This document shows positions 24,936 through 33,813 of a stretch of 64,000 nucleotides of DNA, piece after piece. A program made the translations under genes and the position numbers. Source of the stretch: Chloroflexota bacterium (lineage in GTDB: Bacteria; Chloroflexota; UBA11872; VXNJ01); contig JAPOWW010000004.1 in NCBI GenBank assembly GCA_026707405.1, positions 124,001 through 188,000 on the forward strand, read 5' to 3'. The notes beneath the pieces were generated by a model. It saw only the letters and a list, made by a program, of their open reading frames with translations, had not been told where the DNA came from and made no database searches. How positions within the stretch are numbered: position 1 is the first letter of the stretch; each line of letters starts with the position of its first letter.

Positions 24936-25127
24936 ATAACTCTCCGGAATCCGATAGAAAGAATACGTCGAGAAAAGCTCCTCACCCGGACCGCGTCGCG
25001 GATTGGGACATCCGCTTCGGGCCTTGAACTAGCCTAGAGCAAGGGCTGGGGAAGTTGAAAGCAATCCCTGTAATTGACGGGACGCATGGCGATAGTCCGC
25101 GACGTTTGCTCGTCGCTGTACCTGTGG

Positions 25128-25862
25128 TCAGCCGGCTGCCACAGGATCCAGCGTCCCACGGACCAGCGTGTGGTCTCTCATCTCGTTTCCGTCGTGGTCC
25201 AGAGTGCCTACCGACATGTAGCCGATGGCGACTCCCGGTCGGGGGTTTTCGGTGATGTTGGGCTTGGTGTTGTGGAGAGTAAGGCAGTGGTGGAGGGAAC
25301 AGCCTCCGGCGGGAAGCTCGACGGTCACCGGGTTGGATACGTCGGCCTGCACTTCCCGCAGTGCCTTGGTTCCCTGAAAGCCGCGCTTGTGCCCGATGAT
25401 CCCGCTTGTATGGCTGCCGGGAATGAAGCGCATCGCGCCGTTGTCCTCGGTCACGTCCCCCAGCGCGATCCAGCAGGTAACGAGGTTGGACGGTTCGCAT
25501 AGCCAGTAGGCGTTGTCCTGATGCCACGGGACCTCACCGCCGTGAAACGGCGGCTTGTAGAGCACCTGGACGGTGAAGACCTGGATGTTCGGTCCGATCA
25601 GCGGCTCAATCAGGTCGAGGACCTTGGGGTGACGAACGAGCTGCCCGAATGCGGGATTCAGGTTGTGGGCGTTCATGATCTGATGGACAAAGTCACGCGT
25701 CTCGCCCTCCGCCTGCTCGCGGATGTTGTAAGAGGTCTCCTTGATGAACAGGTCGGCGTAATGAGCGAGCAGCTTGTTGACCTCGGGGAGGGTGAGGATG
25801 GGACCATAGGCCAGATAGCCGTCCCTGTTGAATTGCTCGATCTGTCGAGCCGTCAGTCCCAT
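25128..25862 (-). CDS. Phytanoyl-CoA dioxygenase (PhyH) family protein
   Basis: A 244-residue paralogue of the gene at 24171 with the same landmarks: LIGPNIQVFTVQVLYKPPF, the HxD pair in PWHQDNAYW (~112), AMRFIPGSH and the distal His in CSLHHCLTLHNTKPN, then an Arg in NPRPGVAIGYM. The pair likely arose by duplication, and the differing flanks of the active site (YWLCEPSN against YFKLDPPD) imply different substrates. A start ATG at 25862 is followed by the usual LTARQIEQFNRDGYL. About 190 bases without features separate it from the next gene. Confidence 0.9.
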   Translation of the reverse strand: MGLTARQIEQFNRDGYLAYGPILTLPEVNKLLAHYADLFIKETSYNIREQAEGETRDFVHQIMNAHNLNPAFGQLVRHPKVLDLIEPLIGPNIQVFTVQVLYKPPFHGGEVPWHQDNAYWLCEPSNLVTCWIALGDVTEDNGAMRFIPGSHTSGIIGHKRGFQGTKALREVQADVSNPVTVELPAGGCSLHHCLTLHNTKPNITENPRPGVAIGYMSVGTLDHDGNEMRDHTLVRGTLDPVAAG

Positions 25863-26121
25863 TGCGCTCCTCCTTTTCCGAAGTACCGGCTATCCATTGT
25901 GAGATGCGGATGGTGTACGGCGGCGCGGTGAAACGCCCTCAGACCGCCGGCGCTTCTCGTTGCCCGATCTACCGTGAGCATTGGTACTTACGCATTATCA
26001 ATGAGATTGACTTTGATAGTATCTGGCTACTTCTTTCAGCGAAGCAAGCCGGGGGTGGGGAATAGCGGCCAACCTTCGAGTCGCAGTCCGGAAGGGACTC
26101 TCGATCCGTCCCGGCATCGAG

Positions 26122-26964
26122 TTGCCCGTCGCGCTCTTCATATTCGCTTATTTCGGCCTGTTTTTCGCCGTCCCGTTCGCCATAGCCATCGCCATCGGGC
26201 TGTTCAACTGGGACCTTCTCTCGGCAGCCGTTTTCGTCGGGGCGGACAATTTCCTGAAGATGTTCAAGGACAAGCTGTTTTTGAACGGGCTGAAGGTCTC
26301 GTTCCTCTTCGTGGGAATCGAAGTACCGCTGATTCTCGCGCTCGAGATGCTGCTGGCGGTGCTGCTATCCAAGCTGGGCAGGTTTTCCCAGAAGGTCTAC
26401 CTAACGATGATCTTCCTGCCGGTCATTACTCCCTGGCTGGTCGTCGTGATGATGTGGGGGTTTCTGTTCTATCCGAAAGTAGGCCTGCTTCCAGGGTTCG
26501 GACAACTTGTTGGGCTTGATCTTACGTCGCCGCTCGTTTCCAGAGACACCGCGCTGTACGCCTTCATAGTGATGACGATCTGGAAGTTCGTGGGATTCGG
26601 CGCGGTGATCTTCCTGGTCGGAATCAACGAGGTCCCGGCAGTCCAGTATGAGGCCGCGATCATCGACGGGGCGGGAGGCTGGGCGCAGTTTTGGCATATC
26701 ACCCTGCCTCTTATCCGACCTATTCTGCTGGGCATGTCGATTACCGGATTCATTGGAGCTCTGCAGATATTCGAGCCGTTTTTCATAATGACGAGAGGAG
26801 GGCCGGGGGACGCGACACGAACATTCTCGCTCTACCTTTACCAACAAGCCTTCGAGCAGCTTCGCTTCGGCTATGCGTCGGCCATGGCCCTTTTCATGTT
26901 CCTGCTGTTGTTGGGGATATCCATCTTGCAGCTAGTTGTGGTTAGGACGCGATGGGAGTACTAG
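26122..26964 (+). CDS. ABC sugar-type importer permease (MalF/UgpA-like)
   Basis: Inner-membrane permease with six hydrophobic helices, beginning ALFIFAYFGLFFAVPFAIAI. The EAA loop that docks the ATPase is YEAAIIDGAGGWAQFWHITLPL near residue 180, and GALQIFEPFFIMTRGGPG is the usual helix 5 phrase. The first conventional start is TTG 26122, which leaves almost no cytoplasmic N-tail. The frame is open further back to a stop near 26029 and reads ANLRVAVRKGLSIRPGIE just upstream, which looks like a genuine N-tail. A non-standard start or a sequencing error is therefore possible. It overlaps the next permease gene by 13 bases. Confidence 0.85.
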   Translation: MPVALFIFAYFGLFFAVPFAIAIAIGLFNWDLLSAAVFVGADNFLKMFKDKLFLNGLKVSFLFVGIEVPLILALEMLLAVLLSKLGRFSQKVYLTMIFLPVITPWLVVVMMWGFLFYPKVGLLPGFGQLVGLDLTSPLVSRDTALYAFIVMTIWKFVGFGAVIFLVGINEVPAVQYEAAIIDGAGGWAQFWHITLPLIRPILLGMSITGFIGALQIFEPFFIMTRGGPGDATRTFSLYLYQQAFEQLRFGYASAMALFMFLLLLGISILQLVVVRTRWEY

Positions 26965-27857
26965 AACCGACCGGGGGCGCTCTAGGCGAGATTGAACAGG
27001 TCGGGCGCGTCAGCCGGTCGACCATTTACAGCAGGACGCGGCGGCGGATCGGCTACTGGATCATCATGGTCGCATTGGCGCCGGTTGCCGCGATCATGCT
27101 GGTGCCGTTCTTTTGGATGTACCTCTCGTCTTTCAAGCGGCCCGTCGAGATCCTGCGCCCGACGATCACCTGGCTGCCGGAGACGTTTTATACGCAGGGT
27201 TATGTCGAAACCTGGCAGGAGGCGGCGATTCTTGTGGGATACGGGAACAGCCTGTTCGTGTCAGGCGTTTCAACAGTCCTGGTGCTACTGACGAGCGCCC
27301 TCGGCGGTTACATCTTCGCGAAGAAGGACTTCTTCGGAAAGAACGCGCTATTCGTGTTCGTTCTCAGCACGATCATGGTGCCGTTCTTCATGATCTTCAT
27401 TCCTTCCTTCATTCTCTACTTCAAATTGGGGTTGAAGAACACGTATCTGGCTCTGATACTCCCCGGTATTTTTTCGCCTTTCGGCATCTTGATAACGCGG
27501 CAGTTTCTACATTCGGTGCCGAATGAGCTGCTGGATGCGGCACGGGTCGATGGCGCGGGGGATTTACGCATTCTTTGGAACATAATCATTCCGCTATCCA
27601 AGCCCGTGTTGTCCGCCATTGCGATACTTCAGTTCCTGGCGAGTTTCAACGACTTCCTCTGGCCGCTGGTGATGATCGACGACAGGGAGATGCGGACCTT
27701 GCCGCTCGTGCTCAGGACCATAACGGCGCGCCAGGCGACCCGGGAAGATCAGGTTCTGGCGGCGGCAGTAATGTCCATCACGCCGATTCTGATCTTCTTC
27801 CTGATCTTCCAGCGGCACATCGTGAGGGGAATCGCGCTCACGGGTCTTAAAGGCTAG
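26952..27857 (+). CDS. ABC sugar-type importer permease (MalG/UgpE-like)
   Basis: A 301-residue inner-membrane partner of the preceding permease. After a cytoplasmic tail the first helix is IIMVALAPVAAIMLVPFFWM, then the typical YLSSFKRPVEIL. The EAA loop reads ELLDAARVDGAGDLRILWNI near residue 200, and the C-terminus RHIVRGIALTGLKG is characteristic of MalG-type subunits. The start overlaps the MalF-type gene, so the two are made together. The ATPase is not encoded here. The likely binding protein is the convergent gene ending at 28819. Confidence 0.9.
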   Translation: MGVLEPTGGALGEIEQVGRVSRSTIYSRTRRRIGYWIIMVALAPVAAIMLVPFFWMYLSSFKRPVEILRPTITWLPETFYTQGYVETWQEAAILVGYGNSLFVSGVSTVLVLLTSALGGYIFAKKDFFGKNALFVFVLSTIMVPFFMIFIPSFILYFKLGLKNTYLALILPGIFSPFGILITRQFLHSVPNELLDAARVDGAGDLRILWNIIIPLSKPVLSAIAILQFLASFNDFLWPLVMIDDREMRTLPLVLRTITARQATREDQVLAAAVMSITPILIFFLIFQRHIVRGIALTGLKG

Positions 27858-28128
27858 GGCAGGGGCCGGTCGAGGCCGGTCGCGCGACGCCAGGACTGGT
27901 GATTCTCAAGCAATGGTGGGGATTTTGCGGATTGTTCAGTCCGGCCGTTTCCGAGTCAAGGCGGCGGGGGAGTCAGGGGTCGGAGCGAGCGCCAGGAGTG
28001 ACACCCATTCCGGACGTATGGGCGGGGTTGGACCATGTGCAGGTGACGATGTTGCGGCAATAAATCCCTGTGAGCCAGGCAAAAACAAGGGATTGATCGA
28101 CAATGGCGAGACGCGGTGTAAAGGGGTC

Positions 28129-28160
28129 TGGATTCCCGCTTTCGCGGGAATTACGTATGG
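28129..28160. repeat. Dispersed palindromic repeat (TTCGCGGGAAT type)
   Basis: ATTCCCGC (28132-28139) and GCGGGAAT (28144-28151) form a perfect 8-bp hairpin within the phrase CTGGATTCCCGC...GAATTACG. A diverged copy lies at 56231. It is non-coding; the ORF readings that cross it (NSRESGNPD) are the usual spurious translation of this repeat. Confidence 0.65.
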
Positions 28161-28486
28161 GGCTCGGGAATGAAGGACAGAGTCTCAGAGGCGTCTGGCG
28201 GTAGTTTACGACTTGGTTGGACATCGATGGTGGGGCGGATCGACCGAAAACCTGGGAAGCTGATTCAAGCTTACGTCGGATCGTGATGGGCGGGATGCTG
28301 GTGGGCGTCATCTCGCCCCGAAATTTGGCCTTTTTGTGAGGCTTGTTCAACATATGAATCACAGTGAACGGGCGTGGGGTTGACGGATTGAGGCCACCCC
28401 ACCGGCCCCCCTTTGGATTCCGGCCTCGTATCCGAGTACGCCGTATCTCAAGTGCGGGGCAGGCTGGCTCCAGGTGAATGCCTGAC

Positions 28487-28640
28487 CTGGAGAGCGTTCA
28501 TGGTTTGACCCTTCGACACGCTCAGGGACGCCAGGCTCACCACGAACGGGGGCAGACTCGCCACGAGCGGAAGGAGGGCGGTTCGCGAACCGCCCCTACT
28601 GGATTCCGGATCGAGTCCGGAATTACGACGAATGGCAGCC
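28487..28640. repeat. Mosaic of REP-like intergenic repeats
   Basis: CCCTTCGACACGCTCAGGG and CCAGGCTCACCACGAACGG are followed by GGCGGTTCGCGAACCGCC, a perfect palindrome, and by the inverted repeat ATTCCGGATCGAGTCCGGAAT. Related units stand at 6321-6410. This is most of the useful content of the 960-base gap between 27857 and 28819; the rest of that gap holds no gene that I can support. Confidence 0.6.
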
Positions 28641-28763
28641 GTTTCGCTGTTCCTCCTTACTCTTCAACGGGGGTTGAGCAAGTGCGGCCAAATGCCGGTT
28701 TGAGGACGCGGAGTCCGCAGCCGCGGTTCTGACGTTGCAACTACGCTGTTGAATCGGAAAGGG

Positions 28764-28797
28764 CCGAGTCCGCGCCGGTTATCCGGCGCGGACTCGG
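28764..28797 (-). terminator. Strong hairpin terminator of the binding-protein gene
   Basis: A perfect 15-bp stem (CCGAGTCCGCGCCGG with its complement) and a TTAT loop lie 22 bases past the stop of the solute-binding protein. A weak pyrimidine run (CCCTTTCC) follows on the minus strand. Confidence 0.7.
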
Positions 28798-28818
28798 TTG
28801 AATTGCACGGCCGGAAGG

Positions 28819-30360
28819 CTAGCCGCCCGCCTCGATTCGGTTTACGGCTTCCTGTTCGAGCTCGTTGACGGCGTCGGTGAGCTCCTGAGCCATCTCCTCA
28901 ACCGATTTGGAGCCGGTGTCGGCAACGTCGGTGATCATCTTGCCGACGAAGTTGTTCTCCAACTCACTGACGTGGTACGGATCGAATCTAACGTTGGGCC
29001 ATACTTCCGTGGGCATCATCTTGGCCGATACCCAGCCGAAGTTGCTTTCGAGATAGGCAGGCTCTTCGTACACACCTCGCACCGAGTGGGCGCCGGAGTA
29101 GAACTCGCCGAAGGCAGCCAGATTCTCAGGCTGCCACATGTGCCTCATGAATTCGTAGGCGGCATCCAGCTTCTCTTCCTTGACGAACGAGGGGATGCTC
29201 AAACTGCCGGTCTGCGAAATGTGGTAAATCTTCTCCTGCGCGCCGGGGAACGCCGGTAGTGCGAAGGGCTCGACCTTGAGTTCGGGGTCAATCCCGGCGT
29301 AGATAGACACCATATACAATCCGGCCGTGCCTATAGCCGCGCTCTTCTTGACGAGCGGCGGCCAGCCTTCGGCCTGCGACTCGACCGACGTGTTTTGCCG
29401 GTAGGTGTCGACGACGAACTGGAGCGCCTCAATCGCAAGCGGGTGAGTCCAATCGAACGTATTGGTAGACGGATCGAAGAACTCACCGCCGTGCTGCTTG
29501 ATGTAGCCCTCTGCCCAGTAACCCAGAGTGGTGTTGTGCAAGAACATGCCGTTCTTGATGAACTTGTCCCCTTCCTTCTCCATCGTCCGGTTGGCGAGAT
29601 CCTGGACGCCTTCCCAAGTCTCGAACGCGGTGTCGAGGTCGGTTACGCCTGCCTCTTCAGCCGAGGCCACGTCGACGGTGACCGCAGGCCCCTGAGTTCC
29701 GTTGATTAGCGGGATGACGTAGAACTCGCCGTCCTTTGACCAAACGGCTTCGAGCGCCCGGGGAAAGAAGATGCCCCGAAGCTCAGAGCGCGTCTGCAAG
29801 GTCGGCGTCAGGGGATGCAGGACTCTCGTTACGTCAACCGGGTACCACCAGTTGGTGTATGTATAGACAACGTCGCCCGACGTTCCCGCGACGATCGAGG
29901 GATAGAACTTGTTGAGAAGGTCCCCGTAGCCGATGGGGTTCATGTCGACCGTGTAGTGGGGGAACCTCTCCTGGAACGAGTCGATGGCGCCGTTCATGGC
30001 CGCAACGCCGTCTTTCCACTCCTGCATCCAGAGGCTGATCGTGGCAGGCTTGATCTTGGGGGCGACCTCCACGATCTGGGTGACGACCTTCTCGACTACT
30101 CTTTCCTTCTCGACGACCTTCTCGACTTCGACTGCTTTTTCGACGACCTGGGTGACGACCCTCTCGACTTCGACCGCCTTCTCGACGACCTGGGTGACGA
30201 CCCTCTCGACCTCGACCGGCACTTCCTCCTTGACGATCTTGACGACTTCCTTCTCTACGATCTGGGTCTCGCCGCAGCCGGCCAGCGCGGCCAGTCCGAC
30301 CCCGCCGCCCGCAAGAGCCATCGTGCGCAGAATCTGGCGCCGATTTCTGTCAATTGCCAT
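28819..30360 (-). CDS. Extracellular solute-binding lipoprotein (family 1, sugar ABC importer)
   Basis: A 513-residue periplasmic or surface binding protein. The N-terminus RNRRQILRTMALAGG is a twin-arginine-like signal ending in the lipobox LAGC. The next ~75 residues are a Val/Glu linker of VVEKxVEVE(R/K) type, probably an extended or coiled stalk. The binding domain begins ATISLWMQEWKDG and has the family phrases YWAEGYIKQHGGEF and AYEFMRHMWQPENLAAFGE. Its ligand is probably a sugar or sugar derivative, by family. It faces the permease pair at 26122-27857, which lacks a binding protein of its own. A good promoter lies 60 bases upstream and a strong hairpin follows the stop. Confidence 0.9.
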   Translation of the reverse strand: MAIDRNRRQILRTMALAGGGVGLAALAGCGETQIVEKEVVKIVKEEVPVEVERVVTQVVEKAVEVERVVTQVVEKAVEVEKVVEKERVVEKVVTQIVEVAPKIKPATISLWMQEWKDGVAAMNGAIDSFQERFPHYTVDMNPIGYGDLLNKFYPSIVAGTSGDVVYTYTNWWYPVDVTRVLHPLTPTLQTRSELRGIFFPRALEAVWSKDGEFYVIPLINGTQGPAVTVDVASAEEAGVTDLDTAFETWEGVQDLANRTMEKEGDKFIKNGMFLHNTTLGYWAEGYIKQHGGEFFDPSTNTFDWTHPLAIEALQFVVDTYRQNTSVESQAEGWPPLVKKSAAIGTAGLYMVSIYAGIDPELKVEPFALPAFPGAQEKIYHISQTGSLSIPSFVKEEKLDAAYEFMRHMWQPENLAAFGEFYSGAHSVRGVYEEPAYLESNFGWVSAKMMPTEVWPNVRFDPYHVSELENNFVGKMITDVADTGSKSVEEMAQELTDAVNELEQEAVNRIEAGG

Positions 30361-30420
30361 TTGTTCGCTGCTCCTCCCGCAATGCCCGCACAGATTCAGG
30401 CGGACCCCTTCATGGCTTGT

Positions 30421-30449
30421 AAGTTACGCGTGTAGGTAGCGTGTGTCAA
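30421..30449 (-). promoter_or_regulatory. Promoter of the solute-binding protein gene
   Basis: On the minus strand TTGACA (30449-30444, perfect -35) is followed after exactly 17 bases by TAACTT (30426-30421). The ribosome site GGGAGGAG lies about ten bases before the ATG at 30360. Confidence 0.6.
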
Positions 30450-30573
30450 TTGTCTATTCCGCGCCAACGCTTGATCTTGCGGAACCGGAACGGGCAAATG
30501 CAGACTGGCAAGCCGCCGTACACTGTTCTCAACGGATGCACTTGGCCCCGGGCGATTTTCGGAGAGCAGAAAC

Positions 30574-31623
30574 ATGACCCCAGTCGCTCGGCCGGGACGC
30601 GGCGTATTGACCGGGGCCATATCGCTCGGATTGCTGCTTATGTTTCTCGCCGGGTGCATACCCGATGATGGGCGCGCGGATGCGTGCGTGGAGGACGGTC
30701 GCGTCCTTAATGTTGGCTTCTATGCCTTCTTTGCGCCGGTCAGCTATAGCGCCGATGAGAATCCGGACTCCGCCGGATTCAATACGCATTTGGGCTACGA
30801 GGCCGATCTGCTGACCGCGCTGGAGGCGATGGACGGCGCGGGACTTTCCTTAGTCCGCAAACCTATCGCGCCGTGGGACGATATCTGGCTGCGATCAGCC
30901 GGGTCGGAATACGACATCGTGGGCGGCGGCATAACGATTCTCGACTCTCGCACACGGGACGCGTCGGGCGAGACGGTAGTCGCCTTTACGTCGGGGCATG
31001 TCACGTTCCGGCAGTCTCTGCTGGTCCGCGCCGAAGACGCGGACCGTCTCTCCAGTCACGACAAGCTGACGAGCGAGGTGGTCGTCGGCGCGCTCGCCGG
31101 AACCACGGGAGAGGCACGCCTGCTGGAGCTAACGGGTCTGGTGGACGCCGACGGTGTCCTGGTCGCCGGAACCCGCATTCAGACGCCGCGAGGTGAAGTG
31201 GTCGCCGACGGCAGCGCGGACCACTTCATCACCGCCGCCGGGGAGTCTCCGAGCCTGGCGGGAAGGAGTCATCTCTATCCGCCTTCGGACGCGTCGCCGC
31301 AGGTGGTCTATTTGGGAGACGAGCTGGGGGAGGCCGAGCTCTTAGACGCGCTCGCCAACGGCCGCATAGACGCGATAGCCAGAGGTGAGATAGGCAACCG
31401 CGACGCCGCTCATGAGTCTGGGGCCGCCTTTGTGGTGACGGCACTGGATTCGGAATCCGAGCAGGGCGGTTTCACCGTGGCCGTGGACGATGCGGACCTG
31501 CTCGCCTGCCTGGATGAGAAGATCAACTACCTGACCGATGACCAGCGGATCGGTTACGCCGAGTGGCGAGAGGATTCTTCGGTGTTCATGCGCCGCGCGG
31601 AAGTGTGGAATGAGGACAGGTAA
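30574..31623 (+). CDS. Family 3 (amino-acid type) solute-binding lipoprotein
   Basis: A 349-residue exported binding protein. The signal segment TGAISLGLLLMFLAGC ends in a lipobox. The mature part opens with VLNVGFYAFFAPVSYS and GYEADLLTALEAMDG, the lobe I signature of polar amino-acid binding proteins, then YDIVGGGITILDSRTRD. The usual VGALAGTTGEARLLELTG hinge follows. Insertions make it longer than the 250-280 typical residues. No permease or ATPase is adjacent, so it may be a receptor, an orphan binding protein, or serve permeases elsewhere. It is divergent from the sugar-binding protein and 39 bases ahead of a TIM-barrel isomerase gene. Confidence 0.82.
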   Translation: MTPVARPGRGVLTGAISLGLLLMFLAGCIPDDGRADACVEDGRVLNVGFYAFFAPVSYSADENPDSAGFNTHLGYEADLLTALEAMDGAGLSLVRKPIAPWDDIWLRSAGSEYDIVGGGITILDSRTRDASGETVVAFTSGHVTFRQSLLVRAEDADRLSSHDKLTSEVVVGALAGTTGEARLLELTGLVDADGVLVAGTRIQTPRGEVVADGSADHFITAAGESPSLAGRSHLYPPSDASPQVVYLGDELGEAELLDALANGRIDAIARGEIGNRDAAHESGAAFVVTALDSESEQGGFTVAVDDADLLACLDEKINYLTDDQRIGYAEWREDSSVFMRRAEVWNEDR

Positions 31624-31662
31624 GGTGGCAGATTCCGAAGTCGAACTCGGAGTGATGAAATC

Positions 31663-32529
31663 ATGAAGGTAGTGCTGTTCACCAAGTTCAACGAGGCGTG
31701 GGACGCCCGCGAGCTGGGCGAATACCTGACGTCGGTGGGATACGACGGGGCCGATCTTCCGGTGCGGTACGGGTATCACTTCAATCCCGACAACGTGCGC
31801 GAGACGCTGCCGGAAGGCGTGAGGATCTGGTCGGAGATGGGCCTGACCTGCGAGCTGATCAGCACGGAAACGAACCTGATCGACCCGGCGAATCGCGACA
31901 GCCTAGCCATCTACGAGGCGGCGGCGGAGGCGGGAGTGCCGATAATCAAGATCGGTTTCTTCAGGCACAGCCCGGGCGAGGACTACTGGGAGAAGGTGAG
32001 CGCGGCGCGGCGGGCGCTGGAAGGGTTCGCGCGGCTGAGCGAGCGCACCGGGGTCAAGACGGTCTACCAAACCCACAGCGGCACCTGTTTGGGATCCAAC
32101 TGTGCCGGGATCATGCATCTGCTGCGAGGTATGGACCCAAAGTGGGTCGGCGCGCACGTCGATGGAGGGCACATCGCCATCAACGGCGAGGACATCGAGA
32201 TGGGACTCGCGATGTGCCGCGACTACCTGACGGTGATCGGCGCCAAGGACGCGCGACACGTTCCCGACAAGCGCCCGAACCGGCCGGCTCCGTACGGTCC
32301 GGCGTTCGTGTTCCTGGGACACGGCGCGGCGCACTGGCGCAGGCTGCTGAAGACCGTGAAGAAATGGGGATTCGACGGACCTATAACCGTGCACACGGAG
32401 TACACGGAGGACCAGGACGTTCTCTTTACGGTCGGCGGAAAGGACCTGTCGGAGGGAGCGGAGTCCCGCCGAGAGGTTGGCGCAGCGGAGGACCTTCGCT
32501 TTCTGCGGCGCGAATGGGAAAGGGCCTGA
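31663..32529 (+). CDS. Xylose isomerase-like TIM-barrel (sugar phosphate isomerase/epimerase)
   Basis: A 288-residue TIM-barrel protein of the AP endonuclease 2/xylose isomerase-like superfamily. Barrel strands are visible as LTCELISTETN, PIIKIGFFRHSPGEDYW, VKTVYQTHSG, WVGAHVDGGHIAINGED, YLTVIGAKDAR and PITVHTEY. The metal ligands would be the Glu near strand 2, the His in YQTHSG, the Asp in HVDGGH and the last Glu in HTEY. Function within the family ranges over inositol, hexose and tagatose pathways. The gene follows the family 3 binding protein by 39 bases and probably shares its transcript, which hints at catabolism of the imported compound. Confidence 0.82.
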   Translation: MKVVLFTKFNEAWDARELGEYLTSVGYDGADLPVRYGYHFNPDNVRETLPEGVRIWSEMGLTCELISTETNLIDPANRDSLAIYEAAAEAGVPIIKIGFFRHSPGEDYWEKVSAARRALEGFARLSERTGVKTVYQTHSGTCLGSNCAGIMHLLRGMDPKWVGAHVDGGHIAINGEDIEMGLAMCRDYLTVIGAKDARHVPDKRPNRPAPYGPAFVFLGHGAAHWRRLLKTVKKWGFDGPITVHTEYTEDQDVLFTVGGKDLSEGAESRREVGAAEDLRFLRREWERA

Positions 32530-32557
32530 CCGCGCCCGCGGTCAAGCGCCGCCGGGA

Positions 32558-33769
32558 TCAGCCGCCTACCAGCCCGCAGTACTCCACTGCCGCGAGCGCG
32601 TAGACGCGCGCGGTGTCGACCAGATCGTCGATCCGTATGCGCTCGTTGTCGGAATGCGCCGTGCCGTGTCCGGGGCCGAAGTAGACGGATGGCACCGGTA
32701 TCTCGTTGGCGAACAAGCTCGCGTCGCCGACCAGCTGCATTCCGATGATTTCGGCTTCGCGTCCAAGGACCTGGCGGCTGCCCGTTTGCAGCGCCCTGAT
32801 AACGGGATCGCTCGCCGGAATCTCGAAGGGGGCGCGGCCGCCCCCCATGAATGAGACCGTGACCTCAAGGCCGGACCGGTCGGCGAGGTCCGCGCACAAC
32901 GCCTCGTAGCGAGCTTGAACATCCACTTCGTCCGTACCCGGCTGCCAGCGGTGAGTTCCAATGACGGAGGCCGGCGTGGGCAGACGGTTGACGTAGTCAC
33001 CGGCCTGGAGGATGCCCACGTTGACCTGCTCCCGGCCGGTCAACGGCGAGGGCGGCGCCGAACGGAACTCGTCTTCCCAGGTCTCGAAGGCGCGCAGCGC
33101 CTCGCCGAGCCAGCGCGCCGGATTCTCGTCGTAGGGGGCGTAGAGGTTGTGGATCATTCCGCGCGGGTTGGTCACCGTGAGCTTGAAACCCGTACAGCCT
33201 GCGCTCGCCGCCCAGATCGCCTTGGGACCTTCGGCGATGACTATGGCGTCGGCGGCAAGCTCGCCGTCCTGCATGAGCTGGATGATCCGATCGGGGCCTT
33301 CCTTCTGACCGATAGGCGTCTCGTGGCCGATGACCCCCGAAATCACCAGATCGCCGGCGAGATGCAGCCCGCTCCTTTTGATGGCGGACGCGGCGTGGGC
33401 GATAGCAACCAATCCGCCCTTCATATCTTCCGCGCCGCGTCCGACGACCCACTCATCGTCGAGCGCGGGCGGTTCGCTGACTCCTATAGGCACGGTATCG
33501 ACGTGTCCGTTGAGCATTAGCGACCGCCCGGCCTCAGGCTCGGCGCCTTCGAGCTTTGCGTAGACGTTGGGCCGGTCCGGCTCGAAATGGTCTAGGACAG
33601 GCTCCAAGCCCTCGCGTTTCAACAACTCCGCAAAGAACTCGGAGCCGGGGCCCTCCGTTCCGGTCTCACTCTCGACACGAACGAATTCGAGCGTGTCACG
33701 CGCGACCGCGTCGCGGTCGATCAGGGCGATAAGTTCGTTTGGATCAAACACTGGTGTCTTCCTTGACAT
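32558..33769 (-). CDS. M20-family metallohydrolase (ArgE/DapE-like)
   Basis: A dinuclear-zinc amidohydrolase of 403 residues. Metal-site motifs are LNGHVDTVPIG and GRGAEDMKGGLVAI near residues 80-115. Where many M20 enzymes carry a Glu-Glu pair, this one has GHETPIGQKEG, with His before the metal-binding Glu. Later landmarks include GTHRWQPGTDEV (dimerisation domain) and the C-terminal YFGPGHGTAHSDNERI that provides the last His. Substrates in the family are N-acyl amino acids or dipeptides. It begins a leftward block that includes an SDR, RraA and a DUF1932 dehydrogenase, suggesting a shared catabolic route. Confidence 0.87.
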   Translation of the reverse strand: MSRKTPVFDPNELIALIDRDAVARDTLEFVRVESETGTEGPGSEFFAELLKREGLEPVLDHFEPDRPNVYAKLEGAEPEAGRSLMLNGHVDTVPIGVSEPPALDDEWVVGRGAEDMKGGLVAIAHAASAIKRSGLHLAGDLVISGVIGHETPIGQKEGPDRIIQLMQDGELAADAIVIAEGPKAIWAASAGCTGFKLTVTNPRGMIHNLYAPYDENPARWLGEALRAFETWEDEFRSAPPSPLTGREQVNVGILQAGDYVNRLPTPASVIGTHRWQPGTDEVDVQARYEALCADLADRSGLEVTVSFMGGGRAPFEIPASDPVIRALQTGSRQVLGREAEIIGMQLVGDASLFANEIPVPSVYFGPGHGTAHSDNERIRIDDLVDTARVYALAAVEYCGLVGG

Positions 33770-33813
33770 AATCCTTCAACCGAGTCACTCGCGGGTTGCC
33801 GATATCCGCTTGC

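Noticed and set aside
27913..28362. Short frames in the 27.9-28.7 kb gap
   Set aside because: They cross REP-like repeats, give the usual spurious NSRESGNPD-type translation, and have no family match.
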